A DNA stretch of 21,920 bases from a virus: the IMG/VR virus record IMGVR_UViG_3300037245_002403, positions 1 through 21,920 of that record. One strand, written 5' to 3'. A program made the position numbers and the translations under genes. Below, piece by piece: positions 5,375 to 11,880 of this stretch. How positions within the stretch are numbered: the first letter of the stretch is position 1; the number at the start of each line of letters is the position of its first letter. The notes under the pieces are model-generated. The model was not told the DNA's origin and did no database searches. It worked only from the letters and a program-made list of their open reading frames with translations.

Positions 5375-5958
5375 CCCTTCCTCCGTTCAAGCTTCGAGAG
5401 CTTTCTGATGCAGGTGTACTTGCTGGGGTTGCAGTTTACAAAATCCCAGATGTCATCCGGTGACGCCAACTTCGCCGACACCCCGAACTCGAACCCCACA
5501 TCGGCATAGGCCTGCGCCACGAGATACGAGCAGATCGGGAAGTCATCGAGCCCGCCCATCCACTTGAAGAGAGGGTAGATCCCGAACTTGCCGAGGATGC
5601 CATCGAGTGCGTGGAGAACGACCTTCCCGTACCCGTAGGTGTCGCCGTTGTAGAGAGTTGCTCGATCACAGATCTCTTGGCGATCTTCCTCGTTGATGTT
5701 GTTGGGTCTCCAGATGGATACGAGATCTTCACGCCCTCCATAGCACCGCTCGAGATCGTGTATCTGCACGCCCGCGAATATCGCTTCAATGATCGAACCA
5801 TCGCCATCGAGCATGAGCCCGGCGTGGCTCACTACCGACTCGCCCTCGCCGGCTTCCTGTGTGCCAAATCGAATGAGCCTCCCCGCCCACCCAGAACTCC
5901 GCGAGAGCATGATGTCTGCAGACCGATAGTTTGCCGCGACTCGAAGCCCTGTACTCAT
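5371..5958 (-). CDS. Permuted papain-fold hydrolase (YiiX/NlpC-P60-like)
   Basis: The 195-aa product fits the circularly permuted NlpC/P60 superfamily (YiiX/YaeF-like). It has an N-terminal ADIMLSRSSGWAGRLIRFGT segment, then SHAGLML with likely catalytic His45, IIEA with Glu58, and later FPICSYLVAQAY with likely nucleophile Cys143. Relatives are amidases or peptidases acting on cell-wall peptides or acyl-amide bonds. No signal peptide is visible, so like most endolysins it would need a holin or other export help. ATG 5958 overlaps the preceding stop (ATGA); upstream in-frame codons lie inside the secreted-protein gene. Its place before a lipoprotein and a TM protein suggests it is the endolysin or an accessory wall enzyme; proof would need activity data. 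Confidence 0.72.
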   Translation of the reverse strand: MSTGLRVAANYRSADIMLSRSSGWAGRLIRFGTQEAGEGESVVSHAGLMLDGDGSIIEAIFAGVQIHDLERCYGGREDLVSIWRPNNINEEDRQEICDRATLYNGDTYGYGKVVLHALDGILGKFGIYPLFKWMGGLDDFPICSYLVAQAYADVGFEFGVSAKLASPDDIWDFVNCNPSKYTCIRKLSKLERRKG

Positions 5959-7958
5959 CGTAAGATCCCACCCGACAGCGTGAACCCAGATGCCTTCGGT
6001 ATCGTGCCGGCACACTTCAGAGTAGGGTCGTCAGGATAGTCGTTGCAGCAGCTAATTTCGTCAATGGCGAAATCTGCACTCTCTCCTCCATCCTCGTAGT
6101 GGGCGAAGAATCGGATGCCGTCTATGTTGCCAGCAGCATCAGGGCCACCGTCCACGTTGTCCTGCCATACGCTTCCACCGTTCCAAACTTCCGAGTCAGT
6201 ACCGAGCCACACCGCCGCGCAGTCACCAAAATTTCCAGTATCTGGAAGATTCAGTAGAACGCATGTCTCGGCCGTTGCCCCGTAAGCGAATCGGAGTCTG
6301 CGTGTCTCGCCGAGTATCTCGGTGATGCCCTGGAATCGAGGCGAACTCTGCGAGTTATCGTCAGAGCGAAGATAAATCTCAGCGTTATCGGACCCGGGAT
6401 CCGTGTCGTATCGCAGTTTGAGTCCTGAAGCAGCTCCTCCCGCTCCTATCATTTCTATGATGTTGAAAGTATCCACTGAGTCAGGTTCCGACACGAATTG
6501 GATATTCATATCGCAGACGATGGAGTCAGTTACTGGCCACGCATTGTCAAACTCCATCCCCTCGGCCGCTACGGTGTCATTGATCCTTAAAGAGTATTTT
6601 CCGCCGCCGGTCATCTCACCGTAATTGCAGTCTGGGAAGCCATCTACATTAGAGACTTTCGGGTAGCCGGCAGTGTTGCTGCAATTTGCGTCGTTGTATT
6701 CAAAGTTCTCGGAAAAAAGCACTCCGCCCGGGAGCGGTGTTGGCGTAGCGGTGGCAGTCGGCGTGGGCGCTGCGGTCGGCGTTGCAGTCGGCGTGTACCC
6801 TGGCGGCCATGTCGGAGTAGCCGTCGGCGTAGCCGTAGCCGTAGGCGTCGGGCCAGCGGTCGGCGTCGGACCGGGCTCACCTTCGATTTCTTCTGCGGGT
6901 CCGATCCACTGGCCTAGATTGTCAGCCCATTCAGCTTGCATCATGTGGCTGATTCGACGGCTACCCCGCACGGTTTCGTTTATAGTTTCTTCATCTCCGT
7001 GGAAAAGATCGAGAGATATCCGGCTGAGACCACCTCCGTGAGGCTCTGCGCCACCGCCGCCACAGTCGCCAGTTTTGTACGTGCCATGATTGAGCCATTC
7101 GGCAACGACATCATCGCCCTCCCCCGCTCCGTGAAGTGCGGTTACGCGGGTATGCAAAAAATGCGATCCAGAGCCGCTTAGAGTGCCGGATTCCGCACTG
7201 ACGCATGCCTCCATACGGCACCACCCCACATCGACCATGCACTCCTCGAAGGTCATTTTGGGCAATAGCGCGCAGGTGGTACCGGCATGGTGGTGAGCAG
7301 CCTGGATCCATTGCAATGGATCCATGTTTTGACCACTAGGCCCACCCTCGCTCCATTCTCCATTCCTGAGATATTCAGAGGCGTGACAACTGTTTTGAAA
7401 CTTTGTTGAGATTTGCATACCGAGACTGCCACCAAAATCCCACTGATATATTTTCACGCGATGTTCATCGCATTGACCACCCTGCGATGCGCCTGTCCAC
7501 TCTTTCGTCACCTGGAAATAGTAACGCTGGCACATGCGCTTAGTGCCGGAAGAGACAGTGCCTTTGCTGTGTATCCACGTAGTTCCATTGCCGAACTCAT
7601 CGTACCCCATATTGAACACTCCGGTGACAGTGTGCCCTGCTGGCATGTCTATCGGGGCGGGGTTCGTTATGATGTGGTCGTTGCCAAACATGAAGTTCGT
7701 CGGGGAGCCATCCAGGGAAGCCATGCTCTCGCAGGTCTTGCCGGAAGAATCCGCAAATACATCGCAATCTTCGCCCTCGTCTTCATCCGTGCAACACGCA
7801 TACGGATTTCCAGCCGACACGCAGTTGCCGACATCTTGCCAGACTCCCTGCATTTGCGTACTGCAAACACAGTTGTCACCGAGAGTGTCGCATAGCTCCT
7901 CTACCGCGAGGGCGACAGAGGGCAGCAATAGCAGTAGAGCAAGAGCAAGATGTCTCAT
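5955..7958 (-). CDS. Secreted Cys-rich protein C, Thr/Pro linker and eight-Cys domain
   Basis: This 667-aa protein has a canonical Sec signal peptide (MRHLALALLLLLPSVALA, cleavage after ALA at about residue 18). The mature N-terminal half (19-350) has 16 cysteines, including PYACCT (53-57). A PTPTATP-type linker (353-402) follows, then a C-terminal domain (403-640) with 8 cysteines that is paralogous to the end of the neighbouring protein. With 24 cysteines it should fold in an oxidising compartment (periplasm or outside), unlike ordinary virion proteins. The C-terminal domain begins VLFSENFEYND and is beta-rich, resembling a ConA/lectin-like sandwich. The gene overlaps its neighbours by ATGA junctions in the late operon. 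A role in envelope decoration, receptor shielding or adhesion is inference; no catalytic motif was seen. Confidence 0.72.
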   Translation of the reverse strand: MRHLALALLLLLPSVALAVEELCDTLGDNCVCSTQMQGVWQDVGNCVSAGNPYACCTDEDEGEDCDVFADSSGKTCESMASLDGSPTNFMFGNDHIITNPAPIDMPAGHTVTGVFNMGYDEFGNGTTWIHSKGTVSSGTKRMCQRYYFQVTKEWTGASQGGQCDEHRVKIYQWDFGGSLGMQISTKFQNSCHASEYLRNGEWSEGGPSGQNMDPLQWIQAAHHHAGTTCALLPKMTFEECMVDVGWCRMEACVSAESGTLSGSGSHFLHTRVTALHGAGEGDDVVAEWLNHGTYKTGDCGGGGAEPHGGGLSRISLDLFHGDEETINETVRGSRRISHMMQAEWADNLGQWIGPAEEIEGEPGPTPTAGPTPTATATPTATPTWPPGYTPTATPTAAPTPTATATPTPLPGGVLFSENFEYNDANCSNTAGYPKVSNVDGFPDCNYGEMTGGGKYSLRINDTVAAEGMEFDNAWPVTDSIVCDMNIQFVSEPDSVDTFNIIEMIGAGGAASGLKLRYDTDPGSDNAEIYLRSDDNSQSSPRFQGITEILGETRRLRFAYGATAETCVLLNLPDTGNFGDCAAVWLGTDSEVWNGGSVWQDNVDGGPDAAGNIDGIRFFAHYEDGGESADFAIDEISCCNDYPDDPTLKCAGTIPKASGFTLSGGILR
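6039..6752 (-). repeat. Eight-Cys domain, copy in protein C
   Basis: This encodes residues 403-640 of protein C. It matches the C-terminal domain of protein B in order and content: an ENFEYND/ETFETG start, S..VCDM, LRSD.N, LR.A.GAT...C, GDC.A.W, and a closing ISCC..(Y/F)P.DP...C. Cysteines fall at 416, 434, 472, 556, 570, 627, 628 and 639. The spacing is 18, 38, 84, 14, 57, 1 and 11, nearly the same as in protein B. The nucleotide sequences have diverged, so this is an old duplication. Confidence 0.8.
6753..6902 (-). repeat. PTPTATP linker of protein C
   Basis: A 50-codon low-complexity tract of Pro-Thr-Ala repeats (residues 353-402), seen on the + strand as repeated GGCGT(A/C/T)G(C/G)(C/G)GT-like units. 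It separates the Cys-rich N-terminal part from the eight-Cys domain and should form an extended, possibly glycosylated stalk. Such tracts are typical of secreted multidomain bacterial proteins. The simple repeats could also change length by slippage or recombination. Confidence 0.8.
7303..7324. repeat. Perfect 22-bp palindrome inside a coding region
   Basis: TGGATCCATTGCAATGGATCCA is identical to its reverse complement over all 22 bases and includes two GGATCC hexamers. It lies within the gene for protein C and encodes MDPLQWIQ (about residues 202-209). It could be an RNA hairpin, a dimeric protein-binding site or chance. Confidence 0.9.
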
Positions 7959-9727
7959 GGAGCATCACACCTCGTAGCTGGATCAGCAGGGAAGAGGGCG
8001 CAACAGGATATATTGTCGAACGAATGGCGGTATGTGAGATTCCCGCCTCCATTACTTCCCCAATCGAATCCAGTAATAGCACCAGCCGGATCTGGCGCGG
8101 TCCCATCTGCGTTGTCAAAATGGTAACCGTCAGTCTTGTCCCAGTCTTCCCCGACCGCGTTGTACCAGATCGCGTTGCAATCTCCATTGCTCCCAGCGTC
8201 AAGGATACTGTCGTCAATGGCTCTCAGCGCAATGCAGGCCGCTTCGGTCGCCCCGTGAGCGATCCTGAGCTGGAAGGTCGTTCCGACCATCGGGGTAATG
8301 TCTTCTTCGGAAGTATCGGCCGTATTGCTGTCCGACCGCAGCCATATCTTTCCATCACCTTCGGTTCCATCACCGTCTACCTTTAGCGTCGACCCAGCAG
8401 AGCCAAGCTCAGAATACATCTGGAAAAATATCGCATTCACACCTGAATCAGAATCGGCCTCGATCTCGAATAGCATGTCGCACACAACAGAATTGGATGC
8501 GTTCCATATGCTCTTGAATTGTATGATCTGGTTTTGTCCATCATCGTCTATTTCGGCTGCATAGGTGCCGCCGCTTTCTTCCATCCCAGTCCAGGCGCAA
8601 TCAGGATTTTGGACGTCGTGGCTAATATTCGGATGATCAGCGTGCTTGCAAACCGTTTGGCCTGTCTCGAAGGTTTCCAGCGCCAGCAAGACATTAGGAT
8701 CTGCGGCCGGCGTAGCCGTAGGTGTAGAGGTAGGCGTCGGCGGGACGTTCGTCGGCGTGGCCGTCGCTGTCGAGACTGGTGTAGACGTCGGCGGACCGGC
8801 AGTCGGTGTCGGCGTCGGCGTCGCGGTCGGCGTCGGCTCCGCGTATTCACACGCATTACACTGCGCAGATCGGTCAGAAGCCAGCCCGCTCAATCCAAAC
8901 CGGCAGATTGAACAAATCTCGCGGTCAGTCATCGCAGTGCTGAAGTGGAAGCACTCGTAGAGTTGGCCATCCAAGAAGCCTGATGAGCCGCGTCCACCCA
9001 CCAATAGGTTTATGCTTTGAGAAAGAGTGTCATCTTTGGTGGAACAAGGACCATTACAGTCCTCCACTCCATTGACAAAGATTTCGTTTTTTGTAGCGCA
9101 ACCTGTCTCTGAGCCAGTGCAGCACGCCCAAGGAATATCCTCTGCGGTGCAGCCCGTTGCGTCTGCTTTGTGACGACCGACTACATGCGCCCAGGTGTAC
9201 TGCGCCATCGTATCAGTCGCCGTTCTCTCAACAGTACTCTTGAACCAATACTCAGGACGGTAGCCAGCCGAGTACGTCCGCAGGGCGATTGTATTGGTGT
9301 CGTCATCTATTATCGTAGAAACCTGATCTGCTTCCATCCTCACCCAGCAACCCAAGGTGTTTTCCGTTACGCCATATCTCGCGTCCGAGACGATATCGAA
9401 CCTCATGCTGCCATCGAAGTCAGTAGCGTTGCTTCCGCCACCAGGGTCTGTGCCGCTAGACCATGTTCCCGATGCCCACACGGCATTGTTGGCCACCCCA
9501 TTTGTAACTCCGCACACATCTCTCTCGGCACTTGTTTCGTCAGCGCCGCTCAATATCCAACAGCCCTCGATGTCGGGGTCTGCCATGAATGCAGGTAGCG
9601 CGGTCGGCGTAGCGGTCGGCGTTGCCGAGGGAGTTGCGGTTGGTGTAGGCCCCTGGTCCCATACAACGAGCACGCCGAGGTTGAAGTAGGCAAAAAGCGC
9701 GATCAGTAGTACGCGACAAATACTCAT
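7955..9727 (-). CDS. Exported Cys-rich LamG-like protein B with two Thr/Pro linkers
   Basis: From ATG 9727 (ATGA overlap with the upstream gene) this is a 590-aa protein. It begins MSICRVLLIALFAYFNLGVLVV, a signal anchor or weak signal peptide with no clear cleavage site. A PTPTATP linker (26-45) follows, then a Cys-rich domain (about 51-290) with a LamG/ConA-like pattern (DFDGSMRFDI, LGCWVRM, WAHVVGRHK, IFVNGVED, LLVGGRG..FLDGQLYECFHF). A second linker (297-343) leads to the eight-Cys domain (346-588). It has 23 cysteines in total. LamG folds bind glycans or proteins, so a surface-binding role is likely. The N-terminal anchor could hold it in the host membrane, with the stalked domains projecting outward. 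It lies between the other two exported proteins in the same coupled operon. Confidence 0.72.
   Translation of the reverse strand: MSICRVLLIALFAYFNLGVLVVWDQGPTPTATPSATPTATPTALPAFMADPDIEGCWILSGADETSAERDVCGVTNGVANNAVWASGTWSSGTDPGGGSNATDFDGSMRFDIVSDARYGVTENTLGCWVRMEADQVSTIIDDDTNTIALRTYSAGYRPEYWFKSTVERTATDTMAQYTWAHVVGRHKADATGCTAEDIPWACCTGSETGCATKNEIFVNGVEDCNGPCSTKDDTLSQSINLLVGGRGSSGFLDGQLYECFHFSTAMTDREICSICRFGLSGLASDRSAQCNACEYAEPTPTATPTPTPTAGPPTSTPVSTATATPTNVPPTPTSTPTATPAADPNVLLALETFETGQTVCKHADHPNISHDVQNPDCAWTGMEESGGTYAAEIDDDGQNQIIQFKSIWNASNSVVCDMLFEIEADSDSGVNAIFFQMYSELGSAGSTLKVDGDGTEGDGKIWLRSDSNTADTSEEDITPMVGTTFQLRIAHGATEAACIALRAIDDSILDAGSNGDCNAIWYNAVGEDWDKTDGYHFDNADGTAPDPAGAITGFDWGSNGGGNLTYRHSFDNISCCALFPADPATRCDAP
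7958..8692 (-). repeat. Eight-Cys domain, copy in protein B
   Basis: This encodes residues 346-590 of protein B, the paralogue of the C-terminal domain of protein C. Cysteines are at 360, 377, 416, 498, 517, 575, 576 and 587, with spacing 17, 39, 82, 19, 58, 1 and 11. Shared motifs are SVVCDM, LRSDSN, LRIAHGAT, GDCNAIW and the end ISCC..FP.DP...C. The domain is beta-rich and Asp/Gly-rich, consistent with a jelly-roll or ConA-like fold stabilised by disulfides. Confidence 0.8.
8699..8839 (-). repeat. Second PTPTATP linker of protein B
   Basis: A 47-codon Pro/Thr/Ala/Ser tract (residues 297-343), with units such as PTPTATPTPTPTAG and PTSTPVSTATATP. It joins the LamG-like region to the eight-Cys domain. 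Its composition matches the linker of protein C, which supports shared origin or repeated spread of the linker between the two genes. Confidence 0.8.
9593..9652 (-). repeat. First PTPTATP linker of protein B
   Basis: A 20-codon tract (residues 26-45, starting GPTPTATPSATPT) directly after the N-terminal hydrophobic segment. Its position suggests a stalk that lifts the LamG-like domain away from the membrane. Confidence 0.8.
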
Positions 9728-11880
9728 TTCGTGTACGAAACCTGACAGTGAATAAATTGACCAGACAGAACTTGGCTGACTATCTCTATCCCGAACCACT
9801 CATCTTCAGCGACTGTGCAATTCGCATTGCAAGTACCAGTGCCGTAATTGACGTTCCTCGCAGACAGGTTGGCATACAGATTGGTCCACGCCCTATCGGT
9901 GCCAGTCGTACTGTACTTGACCACCTCAAATCTTTGATTGTTAGGAGATGTGTCCCCGGTTGCAAGGCATTTGAATTCGTAAATCACGTACTCGGAGTTG
10001 GCCTTTCCGCACATAATATTGTCATCAACCGCTCCGAACTCCCACATGATGTTGCACTCGTCGTACTGCGTTGTCAGATCGCGCTCAAGCTGTGTAGAGT
10101 CTCCCTTGCTGTAGAGAATCCCATCGCCCTTGGTGAATAGCTTGAGCCGCCCCGTCCCTGCATTGGTGACGGTATCACTCGCCCCCTGGTTTTTGAGTTC
10201 AAGCACGCATTCCAATGCGCTACCCGGATCACATGTTGCTTCAAGAGAGCCCGCGGTAAACTCAGAGTCTGGGCCAAGCGTGACGTTTTCTCCTGACACC
10301 GACGAGTTTGCCACGGCACCGAACGTCGTTTCATCCTGCCGGTACTGAAGCTCAGAGCCTGCGCCACCCGGCGCGTTGCCTTCACCACCAGTGTCGCCCG
10401 CAGCGCAGTCGCCTGTAGCCGCGATCAGTACGCCGGAAGCATCGAATCGAGCGCACTTTGACGCAACCGTAGTGTTCTTGATCTCTGGTGAACTGGCGAG
10501 ATCGATATGCAGCGCCGAGTGCGCGGCATTCACACCAGCCTCTACAACGTGCGCAGTCAGGTCTGCCAACTCGATGTCAGCGATGCAAAGCTCTCCGGCA
10601 TCCTTGGTGCCATCATCGTCGAGGTCTTGAAATGCACACGCTGCCGTCACATCCCACGCCACGCAGGCGGGACCAGTCACGCGATCCCCGACACAGATTC
10701 TTCCGTCAAGCTTCAGCGCCTCGTTGATCATCCGCGCAGTAGGAGTGCCATCGTGGTCTGGGTCAAAGTAAATGTTGCCATTGGCCTGACGGACGTAAGG
10801 GTCTTCCGCGCCTTCCGTGCCATCATTATCAAGCACCTCAGCAGACGCAGCCGGGTCGGCGTTGCCGGGAGTACCATCCCCGCAGTCACCCGTAGCCGCG
10901 ACCAGTATCCCGCCGGCATCGAACCGAGCGCACTTGCTGGCTGCCGAGCTGTCCTCCACGGACTGCGACGAGTCCAAGTCAATCGCTATTGCCGGGTGAG
11001 CATCCGAGGCTGCATCGTGTGCAGTCAGATCGGCCTGATCGATATCGGCGATACAAAGCTCGCCCGCGTCCTTGGTGCCGTCGTCATCGAGGTCCTGGAA
11101 TGCGCACGCCGCCGTCACATCCCATGCCATGCAGGCAAGGGCATCGCCCTCTTCCACATCACCTACGCAGACGCGTCCAGCGAACCGGCCACCGCTTGCC
11201 ACGAACTTCTGGTACTCGTTCCAGTCACCCGTGTTGGGCGCGCTGTTCACGATCGTCTCGCCCACCTCGCCACCCGTGGGCAGCGAGCCGCCAGCAACGC
11301 CCGGGATGGTGCAAGTCGTCCTGCTGCTTCCGGGGTCATCGAGACACTCGACGCCCGTGCCCGCCACGTTCAGCGTGCGCTGGTCAGGCAGGTTGGAGCC
11401 GTCGTCTTGGATGACATGCCCACCGCTCCCGTACTCAACTCCCCACTCGTCGCTGGTGTCGTCCCATCTCATATTCGGAATGTTTGGGCACACCAAGAAG
11501 ACCGTACCGCCACCAGCGCCAGCGTCCACGGTTCGCACCATCGCGTACCCACGCGTGAAGATCACTGGCTGCGGCTGTTGGTCATGGATAGTCATATCGA
11601 GAATACGGGTACAACTTGATCGGTCGCTATCGACTGCCGGGCAATCGTAAAGCGAGACTACAGAGTTGCTGCCGCCCATATAGACTTCTGTTCCAGGGAT
11701 ACATGCAGTCATGTCTTGGTGCAGCGGAGGCCCGTCGCCGACAACAGAGAACCCGTAGCTGAACGTGACCGTGTTAAGCGTTTGAAGATTCTCGACGGTG
11801 TTTGTGTTGCTCCACGGCTGGCCGCTCGAGATTCCAGGCAGCAGGAGTATCAAAGCGAGGAACAGCAGTACCTTTCTCAT
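9724..11880 (-). CDS. Secreted protein A with EF-hand repeats and fibre-like region
   Basis: This 718-aa protein starts with a strong Sec signal peptide (MRKVLLFLALILLLPGISSG, cleavage near residue 20). It has 26 cysteines. Two about 105-residue repeats (235-337 and 393-496) share AWDVTAACAFQDLDDDGTKD, SKCARFDA.G and AATGDC. Each contains a full 12-residue EF-hand loop (DLDDDGTKDAGE, 263-274 and 419-430) with Asp at 1, 3, 5 and 9 and Glu at 12, so it should bind calcium. After that, GGAGSELQYRQDETTFGA (about 505-522) resembles modules found in phage tail fibres and bacterial adhesins. ATG 11880 overlaps the stop of the tail-collar gene (TAATG). A secreted fibre or adhesin acting at the host surface is the best inference; a virion protein with an unusual leader is possible. 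Confidence 0.72.
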   Translation of the reverse strand: MRKVLLFLALILLLPGISSGQPWSNTNTVENLQTLNTVTFSYGFSVVGDGPPLHQDMTACIPGTEVYMGGSNSVVSLYDCPAVDSDRSSCTRILDMTIHDQQPQPVIFTRGYAMVRTVDAGAGGGTVFLVCPNIPNMRWDDTSDEWGVEYGSGGHVIQDDGSNLPDQRTLNVAGTGVECLDDPGSSRTTCTIPGVAGGSLPTGGEVGETIVNSAPNTGDWNEYQKFVASGGRFAGRVCVGDVEEGDALACMAWDVTAACAFQDLDDDGTKDAGELCIADIDQADLTAHDAASDAHPAIAIDLDSSQSVEDSSAASKCARFDAGGILVAATGDCGDGTPGNADPAASAEVLDNDGTEGAEDPYVRQANGNIYFDPDHDGTPTARMINEALKLDGRICVGDRVTGPACVAWDVTAACAFQDLDDDGTKDAGELCIADIELADLTAHVVEAGVNAAHSALHIDLASSPEIKNTTVASKCARFDASGVLIAATGDCAAGDTGGEGNAPGGAGSELQYRQDETTFGAVANSSVSGENVTLGPDSEFTAGSLEATCDPGSALECVLELKNQGASDTVTNAGTGRLKLFTKGDGILYSKGDSTQLERDLTTQYDECNIMWEFGAVDDNIMCGKANSEYVIYEFKCLATGDTSPNNQRFEVVKYSTTGTDRAWTNLYANLSARNVNYGTGTCNANCTVAEDEWFGIEIVSQVLSGQFIHCQVSYTK
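10393..10704 (-). repeat. EF-hand repeat, unit 2
   Basis: Codes for residues 393-496 of protein A. It is similar in protein and DNA to unit 1: the stretch around 10618-10675 closely matches that around 11086-11140. It includes the calcium-loop sequence DLDDDGTKDAGE and four of the same cysteine positions. The high DNA similarity points to a fairly recent or homogenised duplication. Confidence 0.85.
10870..11178 (-). repeat. EF-hand repeat, unit 1
   Basis: Codes for residues 235-337 of protein A, starting GRVCVGD and ending GDCGDGTP. It is aligned with unit 2 over its full length, with small differences after ADLTAH. The two units are separated by a 55-residue spacer that carries a weaker, incomplete calcium-like motif (DPDHDGTP). 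Confidence 0.85.

Noticed and set aside
4871-5509. 212-codon + strand frame over the lysis genes
   Set aside because: It lies antisense to three overlapping - strand genes that have export signals and good starts. The product has no recognisable feature.
8699-8839. CRISPR-like or tandem DNA repeat array at the GGCGTCGG-rich tract
   Set aside because: The repeats are short, imperfect and in frame as Pro/Thr codons with no spacers. They are a protein linker.
10507-11619. 370-codon open frame on the + strand opposite protein A
   Set aside because: It runs antisense to a gene with a signal peptide, repeats and coupled start/stop. Its product is Arg/His/Val-rich with no domain or ribosome-binding site, which is typical of a GC-rich shadow.
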